This document shows positions 26,049-33,952 of a stretch of DNA of 64,000 nucleotides, piece by piece. A program made the translations under genes and the position numbers. Source of the stretch: Curtobacterium sp. MR_MD2014. GTDB lineage: Bacteria; Actinomycetota; Actinomycetes; Actinomycetales; Microbacteriaceae. The DNA is taken from positions 2,604,001 through 2,668,000 of the forward strand of contig NZ_CP009755.1 of NCBI RefSeq assembly GCF_000772085.1, read 5' to 3'. The notes below the pieces were generated by a model that did not search any database, had not been told where the DNA came from, and worked only from the letters and a program-made list of their open reading frames with translations. The stretch's first letter is position 1. The number at the start of each line of letters is the position of its first letter.

Positions 26049-27074
26049 GTGAAGATCCCCCGCCGCGGCTCCCTGCGCGCCGCCCTCGTGACCTCCGTGG
26101 CCGTCTCGGCCCTCCTCCTCACCGGCTGCTCCGGTGCGAACGACGAAGCCGGCTCCGGCGACACCGCGGGCACGGGCACGGCCGCCTCCGGTCCCTGGTC
26201 GTACGAGGACGCCACCGGCACGACCGTGAAGACCGACAGCACCCCGAAGCGCGTCGTCGTCCTCAACGACGTCGCCATCTCGTTCATCGAGTACGGGCTG
26301 CGCCCGGTCGGCACCTTCGGCCAGCTGACGATGGCGAAGGACAAGCGGTTCACCGACCTCGACACCGACGGCATCACCCAGCTCGGCGAGGCGTACGGCG
26401 ACATCGACCTCGAGGAGCTCGCGGCCCTGAAGCCCGACCTCGTCGTCACGTCGGTGTACCCGAAGGACGAGCAGGGCACGCTCGACACGACCCAGCCCGG
26501 CTACGGCTTCAAGGACAAGGAGCAGCAGCAGCAGGTCGAGGCGATCGCACCCGTCGTCCAGGTGAAGTGGGGCGGCAAGGGCGAGGACGTCATCGAGACC
26601 ATCGCCGACCTGGCCGAGTCGCTCGGTGCCCCCGAGGCGAAGGTCCAGGCCGCCGAGGACCGCTTCGACGCGGCCGAGGACGAGCTCGAGCAGGCCGCGA
26701 AGTCGAGCGACGTCTCCGTCGTGTCGATGTTCGCCGACGGCTCCGGCGCGTACGTCACCCGCCCGACCGACGAACCGAGCCTGCAGATGTACTCGTCGTT
26801 CGGTGTCGACTTCGTGGACCCGAAGCCGAAGGGCTTCTACTGGGGCGTCTACTCGTGGGAGAACGCGGGGCAGATCACCGGTGACGTGCTCCTGCTGTCG
26901 CAGCAGGGCTACCAGGTCGCGGACCTCGAGAAGCAGCCGACCTTCGCCGACAACGCCGCGCTCGAGGCGGGCCAGGTCCACAGCTGGACCTTCCCGGCGC
27001 TCGACTACGCGTCGCAGGCCGACTACATGACGAAGCTCGCGGGCTGGCTCGAGGACAGCAAGAAGGTCTCGTAG
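26049..27074 (+). CDS. Iron-siderophore-binding lipoprotein
   Basis: A 341-residue periplasmic-binding-protein-like lipoprotein (FecB/FhuD family). Signal peptide VKIPRRGSLRAAL onward ends in lipobox LLTGC at about residues 22-26. The segment TPKRVVVLNDVAISFIEYG is the classic start of the ligand domain, and LGEAYGDIDLEELAALKPDLVV follows as expected. The GTG is chosen because it directly precedes a perfect signal peptide; earlier in-frame codons would run through the iron box. It delivers the ferric siderophore to the permeases encoded upstream but has its own iron-regulated promoter. Confidence 0.92.
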   Translation: MKIPRRGSLRAALVTSVAVSALLLTGCSGANDEAGSGDTAGTGTAASGPWSYEDATGTTVKTDSTPKRVVVLNDVAISFIEYGLRPVGTFGQLTMAKDKRFTDLDTDGITQLGEAYGDIDLEELAALKPDLVVTSVYPKDEQGTLDTTQPGYGFKDKEQQQQVEAIAPVVQVKWGGKGEDVIETIADLAESLGAPEAKVQAAEDRFDAAEDELEQAAKSSDVSVVSMFADGSGAYVTRPTDEPSLQMYSSFGVDFVDPKPKGFYWGVYSWENAGQITGDVLLLSQQGYQVADLEKQPTFADNAALEAGQVHSWTFPALDYASQADYMTKLAGWLEDSKKVS

Positions 27075-27085
27075 CGACCCACGTG

Positions 27086-27129
27086 CGGACGGGAGGCGCG
27101 GTGCCGGCTGGCACCGCGCCTCCCGTCCG
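27086..27129. repeat. GGACGGGAGGC-type palindrome, copy 4
   Basis: Perfect 20-bp arms (left arm CGGACGGGAGGCGCGGTGCC) around the loop GGCT. It begins 12 bases after the binding-protein stop and ends 27 bases before the stop of the convergent PBP gene. Confidence 0.97.
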
Positions 27130-27155
27130 TCACGGGGTCGCTCCGCAGCGGACGA

Positions 27156-29216
27156 TCAGCCGGCGGGCAGCGCCGCGTTCACCGCCGTCTGTGCCTGCCG
27201 CCACACGTCCGCCCGGGACCCGGCGTAGGTGCCGCCCTGGCCGCTCCCCACGTACCGCAGGTTCGTCTTCCCGCCGTCGGTGTTGCCCTGCCAGTACGCG
27301 GTCACCGCCCGCGAGGTCCCGCCGACGAGCCAGATCTGGTCCGCCGCGTCGGTCGTGCCCGTCTTGCCGAACAGCGTCGCCCCGTCGAGGGTCTGCCCAC
27401 CCGACGCCGTGCCGCCGCGGAACGCACCCTGCATCACCGCGAACGCCTCGGCCGCGACCGACGCCGACACCGCCTGCGTGCAGGACCGCGGCTGCCCACC
27501 GAGGGCCGTCCCGTCCGGCCCGGTGACCTGGTCGACGACGACCGGGGCGCAGTACACGCCGCCGTTCGCGATCCCGGCGTAGGCGGCCGCCATCGTCAGC
27601 GGGGCGATGCTCGTCGTCCCGAGGATCGCCGCCGGGTTCGCCGGTAGCTCCCCACCCGTCGCCGGGTGGACACCCAGTCGCGCGGCGGTGTCGCGGATGT
27701 CGCAGAGATCGAGCTGCGACGCCATGTCCGCGTAGGCCGCGTTCACCGACTGGGCCGTCGCCGCGCGGACCGAGTACGGCCCGGTCTGCCCCGGCGAGTC
27801 GTTCTTCGGGTCGTACGGGGTGTCCAGCGTGACCCGCTGCCCGCACTGCGTCCACGTGGCGCGAGCCTTCCGCGTCCCGTCCACCACCGTGTCGGGGCTC
27901 CGGCCGGACTCGAGCCACTGCAGCAGCGTGAACATCTTGTAGGTCGAGCCGACCTGGAACCCCTTCGAGCCGCCGTTCGACTCGTCGGTGGCGTAGTTGA
28001 GCGAGGTCGCCGTCGCCGGTGCGTCGGCCGACCGGTCGAAGTCCTTGTTCTGCGCCATCGTCAGCACGCGACCGGTGCCCGCCTCGACGGTGTCGAGCGT
28101 CGCACCGAGGGCGAGCCGGCTCTCGGTCGCCGGGTCGTGCAGGGCGAGCAGGTCCTTCTGCTGGGTGTTGAGGTCGAGGTCGAGGGTGGTCTGCACCCGG
28201 TACCCGCCCGTGCGCCACGCGGCGGCGCGGGCACCGGGGTCGGCGCCGAGCTGCGGCAGCTCCTTCGCCACCTGTTCGGCGTACGCGCAGAAGAACTCCG
28301 CGCCGCGCACCGCCGACTCGCACCCCTGCTGCGGCGCCGTGAGGCGGACGTAGTCGGCGGGACGGGACGCGAGCGCGGTCGCGAGGTCCGCGTCGCTCAG
28401 GTGCCCCTGCTCGTGCATCGAGCGGAGGATGACGTCCCGCCGCGCCTGGTTGTCGGCGTGGTGCTCGGGCGTCGACAGGTCGCGGCGCTCGGGCCACTGC
28501 ACGATGGCGATCAGCGACGCGGCCTCGGCCGGGGTCAGGTCGGAGGCGTCCTTGCCGTAGTACCGCTGCGCGGCTGCCTGCACACCGTAGGTCTGGTCGC
28601 CGAAGTACGCGATGTTCAAGTAGGCGGCGAGGATCTCGTCCTTCGAGTACTCCTTCGCGAGTCCGATCGCCAGCTTCACCTCGGCGAGCTTGCGCTCCGG
28701 GCTCTTCTTCGTCGCGTCGCGGTAGCCGGCCTCGCGCTCCTCGGCGGTCGGCAGTTCGCTCGCCTGCTGGATCTTGATGTTCCGCACGAGCTGCATCGTG
28801 ATGGTCGAGCCACCGGACCCGCCCTGCCCGCCGGAGGCGATGACGCTCGCGACCGACCGCACCAGGCTCGTCGGGTCGACGCCGCCCGTCTCGCGGAAGC
28901 GCTTGTCCTCGCCGTCGATCGCGGCGTGCTCGAGGGTGTCGCTGATCTGGTCGAGCGACAGCTCCTGGCGGTTCTGGTCCCACACGTCGACCAGGTGCAC
29001 GGGCTGTCCGCCCTGGTACGCCCAGATCTCGTTGCGCTCGGGCAGGTCACCGATCTCGATGTACTCCGGCATCGAGTCGAACAGGTCGATCGCCGAGGTC
29101 GTCCCCACGCCGGCCACCGCGAGCACCGGTGTCACCCCGACCCCGACCAGCAGCCCCGCCAGCACGCTGCCGCCGACGAAGCCCAGGGCTGCCCCGGTCG
29201 CACGTCGCATCGTCAT
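27156..29216 (-). CDS. Class A penicillin-binding protein (glycosyltransferase/transpeptidase)
   Basis: A 686-residue bifunctional peptidoglycan synthase. One membrane anchor (about residues 8-38) precedes a GT51 domain with catalytic Glu103 in EDKRF and GGSTITMQLVRN (about 136-147). The transpeptidase domain has Ser424 in STYK, SVN at 490-492 and KTG at 618-620. The usual His after EDxxF is Thr here (RETGG), a small departure. It polymerises and cross-links cell wall outside the membrane. It is a single gene, divergent from an alpha/beta hydrolase gene by 219 bases, in which I see nothing specific. Confidence 0.93.
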   Translation of the reverse strand: MTMRRATGAALGFVGGSVLAGLLVGVGVTPVLAVAGVGTTSAIDLFDSMPEYIEIGDLPERNEIWAYQGGQPVHLVDVWDQNRQELSLDQISDTLEHAAIDGEDKRFRETGGVDPTSLVRSVASVIASGGQGGSGGSTITMQLVRNIKIQQASELPTAEEREAGYRDATKKSPERKLAEVKLAIGLAKEYSKDEILAAYLNIAYFGDQTYGVQAAAQRYYGKDASDLTPAEAASLIAIVQWPERRDLSTPEHHADNQARRDVILRSMHEQGHLSDADLATALASRPADYVRLTAPQQGCESAVRGAEFFCAYAEQVAKELPQLGADPGARAAAWRTGGYRVQTTLDLDLNTQQKDLLALHDPATESRLALGATLDTVEAGTGRVLTMAQNKDFDRSADAPATATSLNYATDESNGGSKGFQVGSTYKMFTLLQWLESGRSPDTVVDGTRKARATWTQCGQRVTLDTPYDPKNDSPGQTGPYSVRAATAQSVNAAYADMASQLDLCDIRDTAARLGVHPATGGELPANPAAILGTTSIAPLTMAAAYAGIANGGVYCAPVVVDQVTGPDGTALGGQPRSCTQAVSASVAAEAFAVMQGAFRGGTASGGQTLDGATLFGKTGTTDAADQIWLVGGTSRAVTAYWQGNTDGGKTNLRYVGSGQGGTYAGSRADVWRQAQTAVNAALPAG

Positions 29217-29435
29217 GTGTCCCCCTCGTCGTCCCGCCCCCGTCGTCCGGAGGCGTCGGGTGACCCTCCCAACGCTGTTCGGACGTCTGCCCGGGGTTCC
29301 CCGGGCAGAACCGGCACGACCGCTGGGAAAGGACCGAGTCGGTACGGATCGTTACCGCAGGGGCTCCCGCCGTCACCGTCCCGTGACCCGACCGTGACCG
29401 CGTCGTGACCGTGTGCTCGTCGGTACGCTCGGGGG

Positions 29436-30428
29436 ATGGGGACCGGACGGTGGCACGAGGACGTGCTGGGGGCCTCCTTCGAGCGCCTCGAGCTCCCGCT
29501 CGGCGAGGACGGTGAGGGACCGGTCGTCGCGACCCTGGTGCGGCGCCGGCGGTCACCGAACGACCTGCTGCTGCACGCCCGCGGCCCCCTGCACGGCGTG
29601 GACGTGCTGTACGTGCACGGCTGGTCCGACTACTTCTTCCAGGTGGAGCTGGCGGAGCACCTCGAGCGGCTCGGAGCGCGCTTCCACGCCCTCGACCTGC
29701 GGAAGTACGGCCGGAGCCTCCGCCCACACCAGACGCCCGGGTTCGTCGACGACCTGGCCGTGTACGACGAGGACATCGGTGCCGCCCTCGACGCGATCGC
29801 CGCCGAGCACCACGGCGGTCCGCGCCGACGACTCGTCCCGATGGGGCACTCCACCGGCGGGCTGACCCTGGCGCTCTGGGCCGCGCGGCACCCCGACCTC
29901 GTCGACGGCCTCGTGCTGAACAGCCCGTGGCTCGAGTTCCAGGCGAGTGCACTCGGCCGGGCGATCGTCACGCCGGTGATCAAGCTCGGAGCGAAGCGGA
30001 ACCCGCTCGCGCCGATGCCCGCGGTCGACCCGGGCTTCGCGACGCGGACGGTGTCCGCCACGGGCGAGGGGTCGTGGACCTACGACCAGCGCTGGCGGCC
30101 CGAACGGGGCTTCGCCCTGCACCCCGGGTGGCTCGCCGCGGTGTTCGCCGGGCAGGAACGGGTCGCGCAGGGGCTCGGCATCGCGGTGCCGACCCTCGTG
30201 ATGCTCAGCGACAAGAGCATGCTGCAGCCGCGGTGGGACGACGCGATGACGCGCGCCGACGTCGCGCTCAACGTGGACGTGGTCGCGCACCGGGCCCTGT
30301 CGCTCGGCGCCGAGGTGACCGTCCGGCGCCTGCACGGGGCCCTGCACGACGTGGTGCTCTCCGCGCCCGAGGTCCGCGACCAGGTGTGGGACGTGCTCGG
30401 GCGCTGGGCCACGACGCTCCCGCGCTGA
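29436..30428 (+). CDS. Alpha/beta hydrolase
   Basis: A 330-residue serine hydrolase of the lysophospholipase-like (Hydrolase_4) group. LYVHGWSDYFFQVELAEHL gives the oxyanion-hole region, MGHSTGGLTLALWAARHP the nucleophile elbow (Ser near 148), and RLHGALHDVVLS the catalytic His. No signal peptide is seen. It is convergent with the beta-lactamase gene, whose stop lies 21 bases away. The substrate is unknown; monoacylglycerol-type esters are possible. Confidence 0.87.
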   Translation: MGTGRWHEDVLGASFERLELPLGEDGEGPVVATLVRRRRSPNDLLLHARGPLHGVDVLYVHGWSDYFFQVELAEHLERLGARFHALDLRKYGRSLRPHQTPGFVDDLAVYDEDIGAALDAIAAEHHGGPRRRLVPMGHSTGGLTLALWAARHPDLVDGLVLNSPWLEFQASALGRAIVTPVIKLGAKRNPLAPMPAVDPGFATRTVSATGEGSWTYDQRWRPERGFALHPGWLAAVFAGQERVAQGLGIAVPTLVMLSDKSMLQPRWDDAMTRADVALNVDVVAHRALSLGAEVTVRRLHGALHDVVLSAPEVRDQVWDVLGRWATTLPR

Positions 30429-30449
30429 GCAACGCCCTGCGGGTGCCCG

Positions 30450-31409
30450 TCAGACGATCCGCTGCACCGCCAGTCGGGTCGCCGCGGCCACCAGGGCGTC
30501 GGACGGCTCCGCGTCCGCCCGCTCGTGCGCCGTGAACACGACGAGCACGACGGGGTCCCGGCCCGGCGGCCGGACGACGGCGATGTCGTTGCGCACCCCG
30601 TACGAGGCGGTCCCGGTCTTGTCCGCGACCGACCAGCCCCCGGGGACGCCCGCCCGGATCGTGCCGTCACCGGTGGTCGTCCCCGCCATCGACGACCGCA
30701 GCAGCTCGCGGTCCCCGGCGTCGAGCGCGTCGCCGACGAGCACCGCCCGCAGGTCGCTCGCCGACTGCGCCGGGGTCGTCGTGTCCCGCTGGTCGCCCGG
30801 GACCGCCGTGTTGAGGTCGGGCTCGACGCGGTCCACCCGGGTCACGTCGTCCCCGATCCCCCGCAGCCACCGCGACACCCCGCCCACCCCGCCGAGCCGC
30901 TCCACGAGCAGGTTCGCAGCCGTGTTGTCGCTCTCGCGCACCGCCGCGTCGACGAGCGCCCGGAGCGTCATGCCCTCGTCGACGTACCGGCGCGTGACGG
31001 GTGCGTACTCGAGCAGGTCGCCCCGTCCGTAGTGCACGACCTCGTCGAGGTCCTCGCCGCTCGACGCGTCGAGGACCGCCGCGGCGATGAACGCCTTGTT
31101 CGTCGAGGCGAAGGCGAACCGTTCGTCGGCCCGGTACCCGACGCTGCTGCCGTCCGCCGTGTCGATCGCGACGACACCGATCCGGGCGTCGTCCCGCTCC
31201 TCGAGCGCGGCGAACGCGCGGGACGTCGCCGCGTCCGCGGTCGCGGTCGGTGACGGTACCGGTACCGGCCTCGTGGTCGCCGTCGGAGCACCGCCCGCCG
31301 TGCCCGAGCGGTCGCCACCACCACTGCCGCTGCACCCGGCGAGCGTCAGCGCGGCCACCGCCGCGATCGTGGCCAGGGTCGTCCTCGTCGTCCGCACGCG
31401 GACGAGCAT
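30450..31409 (-). CDS. Class A beta-lactamase, lipoprotein
   Basis: A 319-residue serine beta-lactamase with an intact active site: Ser102-T-N-Lys105 (SxxK), Ser160-D-N (SDN), Glu196-P-D-L-Asn200 (ExxLN with the deacylating Glu) and Lys264-T-G (KTG). The signal peptide ends in lipobox LAGC (Cys26), followed by a Gly/Ser/Thr-rich linker, so it is anchored outside the membrane. The ATG at 31409 is preferred because the signal peptide begins there. It should hydrolyse penicillins and perhaps other beta-lactams; the spectrum cannot be predicted. Confidence 0.93.
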   Translation of the reverse strand: MLVRVRTTRTTLATIAAVAALTLAGCSGSGGGDRSGTAGGAPTATTRPVPVPSPTATADAATSRAFAALEERDDARIGVVAIDTADGSSVGYRADERFAFASTNKAFIAAAVLDASSGEDLDEVVHYGRGDLLEYAPVTRRYVDEGMTLRALVDAAVRESDNTAANLLVERLGGVGGVSRWLRGIGDDVTRVDRVEPDLNTAVPGDQRDTTTPAQSASDLRAVLVGDALDAGDRELLRSSMAGTTTGDGTIRAGVPGGWSVADKTGTASYGVRNDIAVVRPPGRDPVVLVVFTAHERADAEPSDALVAAATRLAVQRIV

Positions 31410-31472
31410 GCCGACCCCGCCCGCGATCCACCTGCACGTCGCGTCCCGCCGTGCGAGCCACGCGGCCACGGT

Positions 31473-31570
31473 CGGACGGGAGGCACGTGGCGGTGCCACC
31501 ACGCGCCTCCCGTCCGGTGGTGGCGGACCCGACACGCGTGGTCGGGGTCCGCACGCGCCTCCCGTCCGGC
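31473..31570. repeat. GGACGGGAGGC-type palindrome, copy 5, plus a half copy
   Basis: Full copy 31473-31516: outer arms CGGACGGGAGGC and GCCTCCCGTCCG around a less regular centre. A half copy, GCACGCGCCTCCCGTCCGG, follows at about 31551-31569, 11 bases from the stop of the mannitol dehydrogenase gene (minus strand). Confidence 0.88.
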
Positions 31571-31580
31571 GGGCGACGTG

Positions 31581-33062
31581 TCAGGAGCGCGACAGTCGCG
31601 TGACCGTCGCGTGTGCGCCGTCCTGCAGGAGCCCGTCGAGCGCGTCGCGGTACGCCGCGACGAACCGGTCGTCGTCGACCAGGTCGCCGAACACCTGGCG
31701 GTCCTGCAGGAAGGCGAGCCGGTCCTCGTCCTGCCGCCGCGCGGCCGCCGTCAGCCGGTCGGCGAGGCGGTCCACGACCTGGATCGGCTGCCCGTCCTCG
31801 TCGGTGCCCTCCGCGTAGCGCGCCCACGAGGCGACGATGCCGGCCGAGAGCGCGACGGGACCTCCGGATGCGAGGTTCTCGCGGACCACCGGGAGCAGCC
31901 ACTTCGGGATGCGGTCGCTCGACTCGGCGCAGAGCCGGGCGAGGGTGTCGCGGACCTCGGGGTTCCGGAAGCGCTCGATGAGCGTCGCCGTGTAGTCGTC
32001 GAGGTCGATCCCGGGGACCGCGTGGAGCGTCGGGGTCGCCTCCTCGGCCATGTAGCGGCGGAGGAAGGTCGCGATCGCCTCGTCCTGCGTGGCCTCGTGG
32101 GCGTAGCGGTACCCGGACAGGTACCCGAAGTAGCAGAGCCCCTGGTGGCTGGCGTTGAGGAGCCGGAGCTTCATCAGCTCGTACGGCTCGACGTCGTCGA
32201 CGAGCTGCACGTCGGCGTCCTCGTACCGGGGGCGGCCTGCGGGGTGGTCGTCCTCGAGCACCCACTGGAAGAACGGCTCGGCGACGACCGGCCAGGCGTC
32301 CTCGATGCCGAGCTCGTCACGGACCCAGGCCCGGTCCTCGTCGGTCGTGACCGGGGTGATCCGGTCGACCATCGAGTTCGGGAACGACACGTGCTCGCCC
32401 ATCCACGCCGCGAAGGCCGGGTCCTGCAGGCGGGCGTAGGCGGTGAACATCTGCCGAGCGACGTGTCCGTTGCCCTGGATGTTGTCGCACGACATCACCG
32501 TGAACGGCTCGAGACCCCGGTCGCGACGACGCCGGAGCGCCTCGACCACGAGGCCGAAGACCGTCCGCGGCGGGGCGTCCCCGCGGAGGTCCGCTGCGAC
32601 ACCCGGTTCGTCCGCGACGAACTCCCCCGTGACGTGGTCGAAGTTGTAGCCGCCCTCGGTGATGGTCAGGCTGACGATCCTGGTGTCCGGGTGCGCCATC
32701 TTCTCGACGACCGCGTCCGGGTCGTCCACCGCGAGCAGGTACTCGACGATGCTGCCCACGACCCGCGACTCCCGCGTGCCGTCCGGGTGCTTGAGCACGA
32801 GCGTGTAGAGGCCGCCCTGCTCCGCCATCGCGGCGGCCATGCGACGGTCCTGCTCGAGCACACCGACACCGCAGATGCCGTACTCGCGGGCCTCGCCCTG
32901 CTGCAGGAGCCGGTCCACCACCATCGCCTGGTGCGCACGGTGGAAGCCGCCGACGCCGAAGTGCACGATCCCCGGGGTGATCCCGTCGCGGTCGTAGCTC
33001 GGCACGGCGACGCCGCTCGCGGCGATCCGGTCCAGGGTCTCCGGGCTCAGGCGGACGGTCAT
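31581..33062 (-). CDS. Mannitol dehydrogenase family protein
   Basis: A 493-residue polyol-specific long-chain dehydrogenase that should interconvert mannitol and fructose (or a related hexonate/keto-sugar) with NAD(H). The N-terminal Rossmann segment GIVHFGVGGFHRAHQA, the NIQGNG motif, and the signature FPNSMVDRITPVTT are intact; the catalytic Lys lies in YELMKLRLLNASHQ. Length equals the family norm. It appears monocistronic, with start ATG 33062. Confidence 0.9.
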   Translation of the reverse strand: MTVRLSPETLDRIAASGVAVPSYDRDGITPGIVHFGVGGFHRAHQAMVVDRLLQQGEAREYGICGVGVLEQDRRMAAAMAEQGGLYTLVLKHPDGTRESRVVGSIVEYLLAVDDPDAVVEKMAHPDTRIVSLTITEGGYNFDHVTGEFVADEPGVAADLRGDAPPRTVFGLVVEALRRRRDRGLEPFTVMSCDNIQGNGHVARQMFTAYARLQDPAFAAWMGEHVSFPNSMVDRITPVTTDEDRAWVRDELGIEDAWPVVAEPFFQWVLEDDHPAGRPRYEDADVQLVDDVEPYELMKLRLLNASHQGLCYFGYLSGYRYAHEATQDEAIATFLRRYMAEEATPTLHAVPGIDLDDYTATLIERFRNPEVRDTLARLCAESSDRIPKWLLPVVRENLASGGPVALSAGIVASWARYAEGTDEDGQPIQVVDRLADRLTAAARRQDEDRLAFLQDRQVFGDLVDDDRFVAAYRDALDGLLQDGAHATVTRLSRS

Positions 33063-33215
33063 GGGTACTCCTTCGTACGGCGGTCGCGAGCCCCCAGTCT
33101 GGCAGCCGGAACCGGTGTGCGGAACCGGTGTTCTGCTCCGACGCACCCGGATCGACCCGCGACCCTCGGTGCCCGGGGGACGAACCTGAGGGAGCGCTCG
33201 GAGAAGGTGCACCGA

Positions 33216-33229
33216 GTGCATCGATGCAC
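33216..33229. promoter_or_regulatory. Palindrome GTGCATCGATGCAC, likely TetR operator
   Basis: A perfect 14-bp palindrome covering the most upstream ATG candidate of the TetR gene and ending 16 bases before the GTG start. A TetR dimer bound here would block its own transcription. Confidence 0.65.
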
Positions 33230-33244
33230 CTAGTGTTGGCACAC

Positions 33245-33880
33245 GTGACCACCACCGACCGTCGTGCCGCGCTCAAGGCGAAGCACCGTGCCGCGATCCT
33301 GCAGGCAGCGCGGGACCTGGTCGACGAACGCGGCGGACGCGGTTTCGGCGTCGACGACCTGGCGTCGCGTGCCGACATCGCGCGACGGACCGTCTTCAAC
33401 CACTTCGCGTCGCTCGACGAGGTCCTGCTCGCGGTCTGCGAGCAGGAGCTCTCGGTGATCATCGACCGGTTCCTGGCCGACATGGCCCGGACCCCGATCG
33501 GCGACGGCAGCCGCGCGTCGATGTTCGAGGAGCTCGAGTCGGCCGCACGCGGGGCCGACCTGGCGCCGGCGATCTCCGGGATGTACCGGATCATCGGTGA
33601 ACCGGGGAAGGAGGACCCGAAGGCCGCGGTCCTCACCCAGACCGCGTTCTCGCGGGTCACCGACCGGCTGCGCGACGAGGTCGCCCGGCGACACCCGGGT
33701 GCCGACCCGCTCGACACCGCGCTGCTCGTCGACTCGCTCATGAGCGGGATCGTCGTCATCGCCGACCACTGGCTCACCAACGACGGCCCCGAGCTCACCC
33801 CGGCGTCACTGACCGCCTGGGACGCCCTGCTGAGCAGACTCGTGCACAGCGTCCGCTCCGGCTACATGCCGGCCTCCTGA
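33245..33880 (+). CDS. TetR family transcriptional regulator
   Basis: A 211-residue repressor. The helix-turn-helix is RGFGVDDLASRADIARRTVFNHF (about 34-55 from this start). The C-terminal ligand domain is unspecific but has the length of multidrug-responsive members. I start it at GTG 33245; an ATG at 33224 lies inside a palindromic operator and would add seven residues. It is followed after 72 bases by an MMPL transporter gene on the same strand, which it most likely controls. Confidence 0.88.
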   Translation: MTTTDRRAALKAKHRAAILQAARDLVDERGGRGFGVDDLASRADIARRTVFNHFASLDEVLLAVCEQELSVIIDRFLADMARTPIGDGSRASMFEELESAARGADLAPAISGMYRIIGEPGKEDPKAAVLTQTAFSRVTDRLRDEVARRHPGADPLDTALLVDSLMSGIVVIADHWLTNDGPELTPASLTAWDALLSRLVHSVRSGYMPAS

Positions 33881-33952
33881 CCACTCCCCCCGGGGTCCAC
33901 CGGCGCACCCCGCACCACCACAGCACCTGACACGAAAGGACGGGGCAACCGC

